Shown piece by piece: positions 35,224 to 46,629 of a stretch of DNA of 64,000 bases. The position numbers were made by a program, and so were the translations under genes. Position 1 is the first letter of the stretch. Each line of letters opens with the position of its first letter. The notes beneath the pieces were generated by a model. The model was not told the origin of the DNA and did no database searches. It saw only the letters and a list, made by a program, of their open reading frames with translations. The DNA comes from Mortierella alpina (lineage: Eukaryota > Mortierellomycota > Mortierellomycetes > Mortierellales > Mortierellaceae), in NCBI GenBank assembly GCA_029449245.1, contig JANATF010000011.1, forward strand, positions 186,001-250,000, read 5' to 3'.

Positions 35224-35637
35224 CTATAGGGTCGGCGCAAAGGTATGGGCACGATTCCTCCAATGCCCAGTGATGTGAGATGAAAGACCTAGGCGAGGCA
35301 GAGCGACGCACATGGTTGCTGTGAAAATCCTGAATACTCCGTCCACTACGTCTCTACACGTTCTCGAACCTATTCTTTGCGATATGGTATCCCCCTTCAC
35401 CATCGCCTCCTTCCATACGTCAGATATGAGCCATGAGCCAAGGTCACGGTACAAACAGTTGACCGTGAATGGAGTCAGCACGCTTGCGGCGATCACTACG
35501 ATCCGAGGCCAACCAACATGGATCACCAGCATGAACCCTAAAACCCAGAGATTCCCGCCCAGACAGGCAGCAAGAACCGGGTTTTCAAGACAACCGTAGC
35601 GAGCATGCCTGAGTGATATATTGGAAAGGGGAGTCAA
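35224..35637 (-). CDS. Hypothetical ORF (137 aa) in the junction between two large repeats
   Basis: A 137-residue open frame with hydrophobic stretches (NLWVLGFMLVIHV, IVVIAASVLTPFTVNCLY). It occupies the segment 35.2-35.64 kb, which has no counterpart in the second repeat copy. No family recognised. It could be a small membrane protein, an exon of a larger gene, or chance. Kept at low confidence because it is the only sizeable open frame unique to the junction. Confidence 0.2.
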   Translation of the reverse strand: MTPLSNISLRHARYGCLENPVLAACLGGNLWVLGFMLVIHVGWPRIVVIAASVLTPFTVNCLYRDLGSWLISDVWKEAMVKGDTISQRIGSRTCRDVVDGVFRIFTATMCVALPRLGLSSHITGHWRNRAHTFAPTL

Positions 35638-35874
35638 GTAATATACACGATTGTTTATTTTTCAGAGGAGTGGGCTGTCTGCTGGCGAGGTGACTTGGGG
35701 GAAGGTAGAAAGGGATGCGGAGGAGGGAGGGGGTAGTGGAGCAAGGTTTCTTGCCGCTAAGGTCTTCATGCAGACTTTCATGCGGTGAGGAGGGAACCAC
35801 AGTGTGCAGATGCGCTTTCTCATTCTTGGACCAAAGAGCCGCTCTCAACCATGGGGGTCTTGCCTGGAAGGGCA

Positions 35875-36105
35875 TTATATTCTTGCTTGACCAACTGGCT
35901 TGTCGCTGCAGTTCTCACTCGTAGACTGACGGTCGTTCACTTCTTGGGGCACTGTGTTGGCACGAGGGGCAGGGGCTGGCAGAGGAGAAGGAGAAGGAGG
36001 AGGGGAGGCCGAAGGTACGACAAAAAGAACGCTGGACAGTGGTGTGATTCGTATTTGGATAAGTCCTTGTGCACGGAGCAGGCCTTGGTGGTTGTATGCT
36101 GGCAT
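35875..36105 (-). CDS. Proline-rich peptide family, member 6 (76 aa)
   Basis: 76 residues starting MPAYNHQGLLRAQGLIQIRI, a Pro/Ser-rich middle (SASPPPSPSPLPAPAPRA) and the ending Q-A-R-I. Same length and ends as member 5, with a diverged middle. The promoter element has decayed to GTATGAAAAAAG at 36151-36162, so expression is less sure. An AATAAA signal (minus strand) lies at 35654-35659, matching the position in copy A. Confidence 0.5.
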   Translation of the reverse strand: MPAYNHQGLLRAQGLIQIRITPLSSVLFVVPSASPPPSPSPLPAPAPRANTVPQEVNDRQSTSENCSDKPVGQARI

Positions 36106-37427
36106 TGTTGGTGTGGAGGAAATAAAGCGGTGAGCGATCGGCAAACAGGGCTTTTTTCATACTTTTTGTCGGGGCGCAGGACTGCAACTCTCACCTTGGG
36201 CCAACCCAAGTCTCCGCGCTCGATGCTGAGCGCATGTGTTCAAGCGATCGAATGAAGTCATTCGGATGGAATTGGTTGGATGTGCTCAAAGATGAATCTA
36301 TCAAGTTCCATTAGCCCCTCCATGATGCATTGAATAACACAATGTATTCAAAGGAGATTCCACTTGAAGGGGACACACCGCGTGTTCCAGGGTTCCCTTT
36401 ATTTTTAGACCCATTCTCGCCGAAATCAATACAACTGCATTGGGCGTCGTCATACGAGCTACTCTGCCAGAAAGTCCACCCTGTTGCGGCCTGTTCTCTG
36501 CCCTTGCTTTTTTCACCAAGGACAACTGAAACATGTAGTCGCATGGACGAGCAAGCCAGAATTCGAAGAAATCGAGGGGGCAAAGGGCGAGCCTTTTTGA
36601 ACTCTCTCGAGCGGACGCTGGCTCGCTAGACTACTCGGCAATACAAATGCCACGGCGGACTACAGCAGGCTGCTAGACTACAGTAGCGCTGTTGATAACA
36701 ACATTTACCAAGGCTATTCTAAGCCCGGCTGCGGCCTCCCATTGGCCACGCAGCTGCCACCATGGACACTGGGCACAATGTTCTTGCCGTCTAGGCACGT
36801 CAGCAACATACCGAGTCCCGTTCAGGACGCGTTCACTTTGTCATGTGTTAATCGCATGAACGCTGTTTTGTTACAGGTAGGGTAGTAACACGATCAGACG
36901 CGTATTCTCTCGTTAGGCGTGAACGGGTGAGAACTCGTGTTGAGAACCGAGAGGGAGCGAATAAACGAAGTCAAAAAGGTTGCAGTTCATGTGGACGATG
37001 TACCTGGCTCATTGCCTTGGTCTAGGGATTAGATAGATATCGAGGAGTTGTTGAAGAAAGTCGACAGTCGCTTCTAAGGTTTTGACATATCCAATCTAAA
37101 GCCACAATGCACACAATCCCAATTGATCCCTGGACCATGGGACCATGGCAGGTGAACATCGCCAGCGTGCGCTTCAAAGTTGCTATAGTTGATTATTCTT
37201 CAGGGACATTCCTCCTGGACCGGTGTGGTAAGCAAGGAGACTGACAGGAATAGATAAAGAGTAATGGCCGAGAATTTGCTTGCTCTCACTCGACAAAATG
37301 AATGCTTTAGACTACAGGCATCTTGTCAACATGCTGCTCGCTGTCCTTCTCAATAGATTTAAATGGTGTACTGATGATACGGGCATGTGCACGGGCCTAT
37401 TGTGTAGAATCAGAGACTAGAAGGAGT

Positions 37428-37514
37428 TCACTGCTGGAGGTGCTGAGATGCATGGTAGTGAGATCTTGACTCGCGATCGGACTCGACCCTGTGCGCGAAG
37501 CTGTGGGCTGTCAT
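37428..37514 (-). pseudogene. Proline-rich peptide family, decayed member (28 aa)
   Basis: Begins M-T-A-H-S-F and keeps only a loose match to the family (A-H-R-V and R-S-H against A-Q-G-R-I and S-R-I-T). The proline block is absent and a stop follows after 28 codons. Position and the GGCTGTCAT start context suggest an old copy. Confidence 0.3.
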
Positions 37515-39025
37515 TGTGTTTATTTATTCGATCGAAGTGGGAATCTTAGCATAGAACCTTTGATCGGGTCATTGTCTGTCGCAAACATTCAAGGGCAGAT
37601 GGGCGATGCGGCAACATGGATAGATTCCTTCTTGGGTCATCAGATACATATACAGAGAGATCAGAAACAAGAGACTTCAGGGTCAGGGGGGAGGGAGGTT
37701 TGTAAAATACCCGAGGGAGATGAATGTAATAGATGGCCATGATCACGTATATGAACAGAGGACAGGGCAGGGCAGGGATTGGTGGTCGTGCAAGAGTGCT
37801 GGAAACTCTTTGTTTATGGCTTCAAGGCATAACATCATGCTTGTAGCAGTAGTAATAGTCTCAACACATTCATGCTAGTAGCAAAGTCGAGGATTGTATG
37901 AAGCAATCATAGGCGAAGCAGGAGTGTTGAAATCGCATTCAGTCATGGGTACACGCGTACCAAGACTCCAAAGCGTAGGCCCATCAGAATTCTGCCCCTT
38001 GGCTGGAAGAATGCGGTACCGACAACCTCGGCGCGAGCAGCTGGGTTTGTGGGCTCGTGTAAGCACACGATGGCCCAACATTGGTCTCGATCGCATATAT
38101 CTTCGCGCCAGGGTAGCAAGCAGAGGATCGTCATCATCTCATCGCTCGCTACGTGACGGATAATCCCCGTTTTGTGAAACATTCTTTTTTTCTTCGAGAC
38201 CTCATTTGCCAGTCGGTGCAAACACGCATATCAGCCGGCAGCTCGGTCGTCCGCCTCTTTTGTCGCTCTCTTCATCAGTCTCGACGGTCACCCTGCCTCC
38301 GAACAACACACTCCTCACTCTCCTGCGACGCCATTCACCGGTCGGGCAGCAGGCCTCATTCATCCTTGCCATTCAGCTTGTGTTTGCATTCACTCCACCC
38401 TCGGCATTCCCTCGTCTTCACCACTCTGCACACGTTTTCACACCCTGTGCAACGGTCCTTTTTTTGGGGGGGCATCCTTTTTTTTCCCTTCTTTTTTCCC
38501 TTCACACCCTGCAGCTCTTGTTTTGTGTACAGTCTGTGCTGAAGGTAACTCCCACCCCTCCCTCAGCTGCCTTGTGTTGTCATTGGGATGGATGCATCAG
38601 CGCCTCGTGAATGTGAATCAAGTTGGATCAGGCGGATCTCGGGCATTTGCATTTGGGCGCAGGAAATTTTCTCTCGTACGGAATATGTGTGGGAATCCCC
38701 GTGGTTGATCCGCTTGGCTGTGTCGTGACCCCGAGGTATTCTAGGCGCCCCAGCTTGCTGCGGACAGCTGGTTGCCCACCCAAATGAGGTCATGGATCTG
38801 CAGGCGTGCATGGATTTGCTCTGTGCGCTGTTGCGCTTTGTCGGCCCATATTGCGTGAGTGCGTTCGGCAGCAGGCGGTCATTGAACCTGTGCTGTCTGA
38901 TATTCCAGCTCAGGCTGGCCGACAACTCAGATATAAAAGGCGGGCAGGAAGTCGAGTCACCAGCAAGCAATTGTCACTAACAGAATCAACACCCTTTTTT
39001 TTTCGGTCAACCCGACAGCGACAAC

Positions 39026-42000
39026 ATGACAGAAGGCAGCCTTGGCGTCAGCACACCGATCGAGGGCATGCGACGTCCCCTCGGCGCCCCTCCTTCTGCC
39101 CTCCCCAGCCATATGCTAGCCCGCCATACTTCACCCGCGGGTTCAGAGACGACCGTGATCCCTGACGCAGCTGACCGCGAAAAGTTACTTGCGCTGGATA
39201 CAGAGGATCTGCAGCACTCGACGCCAGAGGTGGGCACGCCCGACATTGCCAATATTCAGAGGTTCCTCGATCATCACCCGAACGGGACAGGGACAGCGGA
39301 CAGAATCGATATCTCGCCTCCCTCGAGTCTGCGGCTTCCCTCGCCTGTGCATGGGGCCGCGACGGCGCCTCTACATCCAGACATCTCAGCACCCCCAGCA
39401 ACAAGGCACTCGCCGCCGCCTCCAGGGAATACCTATAGCCCACCTGAGGTCGATCAGGGAGAATCGGGTGTCCTCCCAACAGGACACTCTATCAGCACAG
39501 CTCCAGCCCCACCTTTGCCCACCGATATGAATATAAAATCATACTACGAATCTCTCCAGCCCCATCCTCAAGGGCCTGTGCAGGTCCTGGACGACACTGC
39601 CGTCGACCCACCGCCTGTATCCGCCCAGCAACCAGGAAGTGAACTTGGCTGCACCATCACTTCTGCTGGAGGCTTCATCAAGAGAACACTGCCAATATCA
39701 CCGCTAGCTCTCCTGTCTGTTGTTTCAAATGAGGGTAATACTACAGGCTCGAGGCAAGGTGGGACACAAGATCCTACACTACAGCAGCCTTTGACACCAG
39801 CAATGGCACTAGAAACGGAACCAGTTAACGCGAGCATCGTAAGCGACCCTAATGACACAAGGCAAAATTCAGCGAGCGCTCAGCTAGCGGCTGCGGGGGC
39901 AGGACAGCGATCACGAGCTGTTATCTCGGAGATGACATCGACCGAGATTGACCAGGTGTTGCAGAGCGCTGCCAACAGGCTGGTAGCAGCTCGACGGGAG
40001 GCAGGAATGGATCAAGCTTCGGATTCAGAGCCCAGTTCAAGGCACGATTCTACGGCACAGGCTCCTGCGAATGGCAATCTTCGACCGACAGCATATCCCT
40101 TTCCTATCCAAAACTGGACTGGGTCGACCGCGCATCTGCACGGGCCACATCTGTCCAGAACCACGTCCGATACGACTGATGTCTTGATCTCCCACCCAGT
40201 GTCTGTCGAAACCTCAAGGCAAAATTCTGACGATGAAGAGTATGGAGCCTACGCACAGCATCGGCCATCTGCCAAACTGCAACTCACACCTCTGCCACAA
40301 CAACGGGAAGACGTAGATGTTCGACATACGACCGCTCAGTTGCAGAAGCAGCAGTTAGAGAGTTCTCCCGCAGACCTTCCTTTGCCGAGTCTGGGTGCTG
40401 CGCCATCCACATCAGGGCCTTCCATGCCCTCCGCAGAAGTCGCGGGCGAAAGTGTCACGGCGAATCCTCCAGTACCCACGCCCGCACCGCCTTCCAGGCA
40501 GCCCTCGCACCTCAGCTTGCTCCGAAAGAAGGACAAGGATAAGGATAAGGACTCGAAGCTGCTGCACAGGAAGTCGGCCAGAGAAACCTCCCATGGGATC
40601 TTTCACGACCTAAAGCGGTTCTTTAACGTCAGCAAGGAACCTCATACCTTTCCATCCGTGAACGCGACGCCTGGGACGCCTGGAACACCTGGGACGCCTG
40701 GAACACCTGGGACGCCTGCAACCCCGGTATCAGCAGATACCACTAAAGCCTCGTCCATCAAGAGCAAGAAATCAGGATTAGGGGAGTTGTCCCATCGTTT
40801 AGGAGGTGAAGGAAGCGGAAGCGTGAGTGGCACTGAGAGCCCCAGACATGGAACGCACAGCAACGCGTTCGAGACTGACCTCCGGAAAAAGTACGGGAAA
40901 TTAGGCAAGGTCCTTGGCCGGGGGGCTGGTGGTACGGTCCGCGTGCTCTGCCGATCCTCTGACCACAAAGTGTTTGCCATCAAACAGTTCCGTAAGCGGA
41001 GACCTAATGAGACAGAGCGGTCGTACGTCAAGAAAGTGACCTCTGAGTATTGTTTGGGTTCAACGTTTCACCATCCCAACATCATTGAGACGATGGACAT
41101 TGTCAAGGAGTCCGGAAACTATTACGAGGTCATGGAGTTTGCAAAGTATGAGCTGTTCTCGGCGGTCATGTCCGGTCTGATGGGCAGGGATGAAATTGCG
41201 TGTTGCTTCCGAGGGATCATCAACGGCGTGGCCTACCTGCACGGACTGGGTGTGGCGCACAGGGACCTTAAACTGGATAACTGTGTGATGAACGAGCGAG
41301 GTATGGTCAAGATCATCGACTTTGGGTGCTCCATGGTGTATCAGCTGCCGTTCGAGAAGAAGATCCAGATGGCGAGAGGTAAGACGCTTCTCACCTCGAG
41401 TGATATCCAAGCGAGAGAGATGTTTACGCTTGGACCATCCAACTAATTCTCCTGGTGCCATTTTCTTTGCCGTTGTTTTTTCTAGGAGTGTCTGGATCAG
41501 ATCCATACATCGCACCCGAGCTCTTTACACAAGATCAGCACGATCCTCGACTGGCAGACGTATGGTCCTTGGGCATTATCTTCCTCTGCATGACACTCCG
41601 TCGCTTCCCGTGGAGAATCCCCAAGGCTGACCAGGACCCATCTTTTCAAGCATTCGCGAAACCAGACGGAACAGGCAAGCTGCGGCTGCTGAAACTCATG
41701 CCCCGTGAGAGTCGTCCTATCATGTCGCGTATCTTGGAGATGGACCCCAGACGACGCGTTCTAATAACAGACGTGTTAGAGGATCCCTGGGTCAAGAATG
41801 TCGACCACTGCACGATCAACTACATGAGCCCACAGCACCCGCATCATCTCGGAGACGACGGCACCATCTGCGCCAATCCCAATGAGGGCATAACTGTATT
41901 ACCGCCGTCGGTCCATGGCAGTGAGAGTGGCCGCTCGTTCGATGTAACGCCAATTGCCTCAGGCCCAAACACTCCTGTTTCTGAGAAGCCGCCCCCGGTC

Positions 42001-42027
42001 TTTCCACAGTATAGTTTCACTGGCTAG
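39026..42027 (+). CDS. Ser/Thr protein kinase of the fungal Hal4/Sat4-Npr1-like group
   Basis: Fungal-specific kinase group that tunes plasma-membrane transporters and ion homeostasis (Hal4, Hal5 and Npr1 in yeast). Two exons, 39026-41378 and 41486-42027, phase 1; 964 residues. The first 620 residues are Ser/Pro-rich and probably unstructured, with a DKDKDKD-type patch and a T-P-G minisatellite. Kinase domain from about residue 622: glycine loop [12 protein letters not shown], catalytic Lys at 653 (FAIKQF), catalytic loop HRDLKLDN from 745, D-F-G at 765-767, the intron just before the activation loop ([14 protein letters not shown]) and [20 protein letters not shown]. The loop wording [10 protein letters not shown] is typical for this group. 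Start taken at the first ATG after a pyrimidine-rich leader. Convergent with PHF5A, 164 bp apart. Confidence 0.88.
40668..40728 (+). repeat. T-P-G minisatellite inside the kinase gene
   Basis: Tandem 9-bp units alternating between ACGCCTGGG and ACACCTGGA encode repeated Thr-Pro-Gly, then Thr-Pro-Ala, in the linker before the kinase domain. Repeat number probably varies between strains; each Thr-Pro is a possible proline-directed phosphorylation site. Confidence 0.75.
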
Positions 42028-42191
42028 TGCAGACCTGCTCTTGATTGATCATTTTCCATGTAGCCGTTACTTATTAAAAGCGAAGAAGGCGGTGTCCTTG
42101 TATTTAGAGTGTCCTTTTTTTTAAAATGAAGACTGAGAAGGACTGCAGATTCCTGACACATACGCATCCTGCAAAGTCCTGGAAAGAACAG

Positions 42192-42922
42192 CTATCGTTT
42201 CTTGAAGCCAAATTTTTTCCGCTCGTAGAACAGATCCGTCTTTGATGATCCCAAGTTGACAATCTTTGGACAGCCATCCCTCTAAGGTTTTTGCATAAGA
42301 AACAAGTTAGTCATCAAAGAAGTAGTGTCCTTTACATCCGATCCGCTTTCAGCTTCAATATTCAGTAATGTGATTTTCCCGACTCAGACTTACATCCTTC
42401 TCGGCTCTTGTGCAGCTCATGCAGTAGTAGGCATCACTGACTCCTGGAGATCCACAGATCACACAGCGTCCCTGAAAAGATCCGTAGTTGCACTCATCGC
42501 AGATCCTGACCAGCGTCACTGGGCGAACATATCTGTAGGCAGGGTTAGTTGTCTGCCTTTCTCTAATGTTGGCATAGCATTTCCACAGGGAGAGGAGTTC
42601 CGCAAAAAGGGTGTAAAAAAAGCCCAGTAACCACGTTCCAGCGACGCAAAAGAAATATGCAAATGTCAAGAGCTCTTCCAACTTACGAGTCGCAAATGAC
42701 ACACTTTCCGTCGCATTTTTCGCACAGGCGGCCGATGGCTATTGAGCAAAAGAGAGAGATAGAGATCGTAGCGGCACAAAGGGACGGTCAGTGCAAAGGG
42801 GTTTCTCGTTTGTCAGCAATCCGCGCAGTCCAGCTCGACTCTGACAAAAAAACAGACTCTTTCGCCATACCGATTCCCGGCTGCTTCCTGCACATGATAA
42901 GATCTGGATGATGTTTCGACAT
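42192..42922 (-). CDS. RDS3: Splicing factor PHF5A / RDS3 (SF3b subunit)
   Basis: Small zinc-knot subunit of the SF3b complex in U2 snRNP that helps read the branch point. Four exons: 42922-42871, 42738-42687, 42532-42394 and 42281-42192, phases 1, 2, 0; 110 residues, the length of the human protein. Starts [16 protein letters not shown], followed by the cysteine pairs [32 protein letters not shown] and AYYCMSC, then [11 protein letters not shown] and a basic end K-K-R. Every zinc-binding cysteine I expect for this family is present. One of the most conserved proteins in eukaryotes, so the call is firm. Confidence 0.97.
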
Positions 42923-44623
42923 GACTGTAGAGCGACAGGGTAAAATCGAGACGTTAGAAGCAGCCTTCTTGATAACAGTAACATCGAGCATCGCGGAGGC
43001 AAGGATTGTGTCCATCCATCCGCGAGCGTAAATCGAGCCAATCTTGCATCGGAACGTACTGTAGATGTGTTACTGACTGTTCCTGTGAGAGCTCTTCTAT
43101 CCTGTCCTGATGCTGGCGGTGCTGACGCTGTGATTGTCCTGTTGTCCTTGAGGCAGAGGCAATGAGGTTGGTGGTGAGTGAAAAATGGCGATTCGCAAGT
43201 CGAAGGTTGAAGCTCGAAGTTATGTGCGTCAGCCACCCAAAAAAGTGACCGCCTTTTGACATGGCCTGGCCAGTTGCCGCCTTCCGGGATTCAGGGATTC
43301 AGCCAGATTCCAGCAGATGAGTGCTACAGCATACGAGACAGAGCTTGCTGTATATATAGCCACGCGCATGTAACGAGACACCGAGTCTTTTCTGGTCACC
43401 ATTGGCAAAAAAGAGAGAAGAATCGATGGGTCGCCAGGTTTTTTGGGCACGCAGACACGGAGCACAAAGCTTTTTAAGGTTTAGCCGAGATGGTCGCGTC
43501 TTGCACGGCCCTGCGCACAAGTAAAACATCCTATCCTGTCGCCAGGCTCAGCGCTGCGTCTACAACAGCAACCAAATTGCTGGAATCAAGATCAAAAAGG
43601 CTCACGGATGAACGCATCGGACAATCAGACAGGGGGAGTTGCTCGTTGACACACAAACACCTGATTGTCATAGCAGACCGTGCGCTGGCCTGACCAAATA
43701 TTCCCAGTCTGCGTGTAATCGCCTATTCCGATCACTGTGCCTCCTTTGAGCGCTACTCTTTCTTTGTAGTCTAATCCTTTCCGACAATGAAATAGAATAC
43801 TCGGTTTCGCATAGACGCAGGCAAATCACTTGTCCTTTGTCGTGGAAGGCGTTTTTTTATGTTTTCTCTCTTCTGTTTTGGCACGCCCTCTGCCATAACT
43901 TTTTTTGTTTCTTCTTCCGCCCAGCATATTCAAGACCTAAGAGGTCATGCAACATAAGCTAGACTACTGTACACAGTGATGGCTAATCCACCCTGACTCA
44001 TCTTTACTATGCCCCTTCTCACTTTTTTTTTTGTTGAGTGTCGTGTGTGTGTATGTGGGAAGAGGGGGAGGAAGGGCTTCCCCAACAACAATCGCCGTCC
44101 TTTTGGCATGATAAGCAGTAGCATTGCCGCCAAAAAGGAACGAACAAGGAGATAGGGATGGGAGGACAAGTCTCAAATGCACAATGCGCAGGTAGGTAGG
44201 TAGGTAGGTAGGTAGGTAGGTTTTGCAGATTGGAAGGGCGAAGGGACTCTTTTGTTTTCTCGTTTCCTACCTCGCCTTACCACGTTACAATATAACAAAG
44301 CGCGCATGAAGTACTCGTTTCTTTGTTTTTTTTTGCCATATTCAACTTTCGCATGACATAGCCATGTCTCCTGCTCCCTTGGTCCCTTTTGTTGACATCA
44401 AAAGCCAAAAGAGAACGGAATCGAGTCGCGCATGTACCCTGCGTCTTTTGTGGGTAAACATATTACAAAGTGTTTGTTGACTTGTTCACGTTTGTGTGTG
44501 TGTGTGTTCTACATCCTCCAACAGAGGGGGCGAATTCACTCCTCGATTGTGCGCTACTCTGCATATGTGTCTTTTGCGCAATAGGTAGTTTTTTTATTTT
44601 AGTCCAACTGCATAGGCCCTGGC
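42923..44623. other. Intergenic, no supported gene
   Basis: 1.7 kb holding the PHF5A promoter (right of 42923) and the 3' side of the unknown gene ending at 44624. It includes a GGTA microsatellite and several poly-T runs. The open frames look spurious. A TATA-like TATATATAG at 43351-43359 is the only promoter-like element I noted. Confidence 0.4.
44191..44220. repeat. (GGTA)7.5 microsatellite
   Basis: Seven and a half perfect GGTA units in the spacer between PHF5A and the unknown gene at 44.6-46.6 kb. Likely polymorphic between strains. Confidence 0.9.
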
Positions 44624-46629
44624 CTATTCTTTGCTCGACTCCTCGGCCCAGTCCTGGATACGACTATTCAGTGCTCGTTTGCCCTCTGCGATCAAGGTAC
44701 TGAGCCGAGCCTCCATCCTCAAGAACTGTTCGTCGTTATCTTCCGTTCCCGTGTTGGGTCTTCCTGGCAGCAAGGTCATTGCTTGATCCCCAAGCAATCC
44801 ATGGTCGTATTCGTACGCATGTGGGAGCGACGTTGACAACAATAATCCATTCCCATGCCGATTCTTGACCGAGGATCGCGATTTCCTCGACCGATGCTGA
44901 TGCATATGGCTGTTGTGATGAAGCGATTTCCCGAGCAGTCCAGTGTCCCGATGTCGCACCGTTCGGGTCGGGATGTCCATCGGTGTGGACTCAATTTGCT
45001 ACGAAGGCAGAAGAAATAGGGTTTAGCTTTTGAAGCGCGTTCTCGAGAAATAGTGATTTTGGAAGCTATGAATACTAGGGTTGTACTTACCAGAACGGGC
45101 TTTTGGCTGGTGTGAAGGTTCGCTTCAGCATCTACGTCAGGCGATGCCATGGCCCCATCCTCCTCCAATACCTGTCTACCTTTGCCAGTCAGAAGCTGAT
45201 ATGCAGAGAGAGCCACGGCGCTGGTAAAGATGACAGTTTCAAAGGCAGCTCCAAAAAGCATGGCCGCTGCGGACCGCTGTCGTTTCTTGGGGGGTTCAAC
45301 CGAGAACAGTCCGAGGGCATTGCTATCGTCCTCGTGCTCACAAAGTCTGTGCGCAGAGACGCCAAAGGCTGGCGTGTTGTCGACGATCGCCACGGCCGTC
45401 GAGGAGGTCATTGCGCTTGCAGGTGCGGCGGTCTGGTCCAACATTGGCGCTGTGGCCTCTCCCTTTTGTTCGGCTGAGGAGGCATTCAGTCCACCAATAT
45501 GATCAATACCATGCTCAAGGATTAATTGGGGCTCATCGGATCGGAGTGTGCCAGTCCTATCAGACTTGGCGCCGTGAGGTTGCGTGGACTTGTGGTAGTG
45601 GCACGATGGATGGTGTTGCTGGCGGTGTGTGCGGTGGTGGGTGTGCCGATCCTGTTTACAGTGATGGCCGTTTCGATGATGGTGGTGTGAAGCGTGGTGA
45701 TGACTGTGGTGATGGCTGTGGTGGCGATGTTCTCTGGAGGGAGGGTGTTGGCATAGCGCAGAGCAAGGCGCGGTTGCAGAGCTAGGCGAAGATGAGTTGG
45801 AGTAGGAGGAGTTGGATGCGGAGGAGTGGCTCGCGCTATGGGAGTGTCTCGTCAGCGGTGGTGTTCTCAGCCCTCCGACTGCATCGGCCAGATTTGCACG
45901 TGGTGACCCAGGGCTCATCTCGCTTGGCCGAGACAAGAACAAGGGTCCGTCGAGGCCATGTGCGCTGCTGCTGTTGCCAAAGCCAGTGTTGATCGACAGA
46001 GGCGAGGGCCGCAGCTTGTGGCCTGTTGAATTGGACCTCTGGATGGGCGACACTGCGCCAGACCTCTGCAGAGGGACCGTTGTGGGTGAGGCAGATGCTG
46101 ATGACGAGGACGAGGACGAGGACGAGGCGGAACTGGACGCCGAGAGGTCGGGTATAGAGAGGATATCAGATGGTGTGATAGGTGAGGGGTATACTGTTCT
46201 GGAGCGCGCATTGGCATCGCCGCCAGTGTTTTCAAAGGCGAACGAGAGTTCGTCCGAAAGGGTTCTGGGCTTGTTGGTATGAGGGGTGAACGGTTGTGGA
46301 TGAGAGGGATGGCCAAGGGAGTCGCTACTGCTGTTCAGGGACGTGCTACTAATGCCAGAAGATGTGCTGCCAAGCTTTGAGGATGATCGCCTGTGCTTCA
46401 GCCCGAGCGACGGCGAGACGTCTGATCGCGGTACGCGTTGGTCCTTCTGCTGGTGGTGCTGCTGTGAAAGCTGATCAAAAACGCCTGAGCCCTGGCTCTT
46501 GCGAGCTGCAGCTGGTGCGAAGGAGCGGCTGTGACCGTTGGGAGTCTTTTGGGTGCCGGGGTATCGCAGCCAGGGCTGTTCCTGCTGCTGCTGCTGCTGA
46601 GAGGCGTGGAATGCGGGTTTGTATGGCAT
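44624..46629 (-). CDS. Unknown Ser/His-rich protein with one hydrophobic segment (637 aa)
   Basis: Not recognised. Two exons, 46629-45091 and 44998-44624, phase 0; 637 residues. The first 450 residues are Ser/Pro-rich and probably disordered, with a polyQ start, a polySer run and a remarkable His-rich block (HHSHHHSHHHASHHHHRNGH with more around it). Then comes a basic patch (P-P-K-K-R-Q-R) directly before a hydrophobic stretch at about 454-478 (AAAMLFGAAFETVIFTSAVA), suggesting a single membrane span with a positive flank. The end (FLRMEARLSTLIAEGKRALN) is a likely coiled coil. The hydrophobic part and C-terminal helix are probably the conserved parts. A mitochondrial or ER membrane protein is possible. 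The His block could bind metal, but that is inference. Confidence 0.7.

Larger units (their letters stand above)
35640..38520. repeat. Large diverged direct repeat, copy B
   Basis: Second copy of 32550-35200. It carries its own proline-rich peptide gene (36105) and ends about 500 bp before the kinase start codon at 39026, so the right-hand edge of the repeat may overlap the kinase promoter. Confidence 0.75.
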
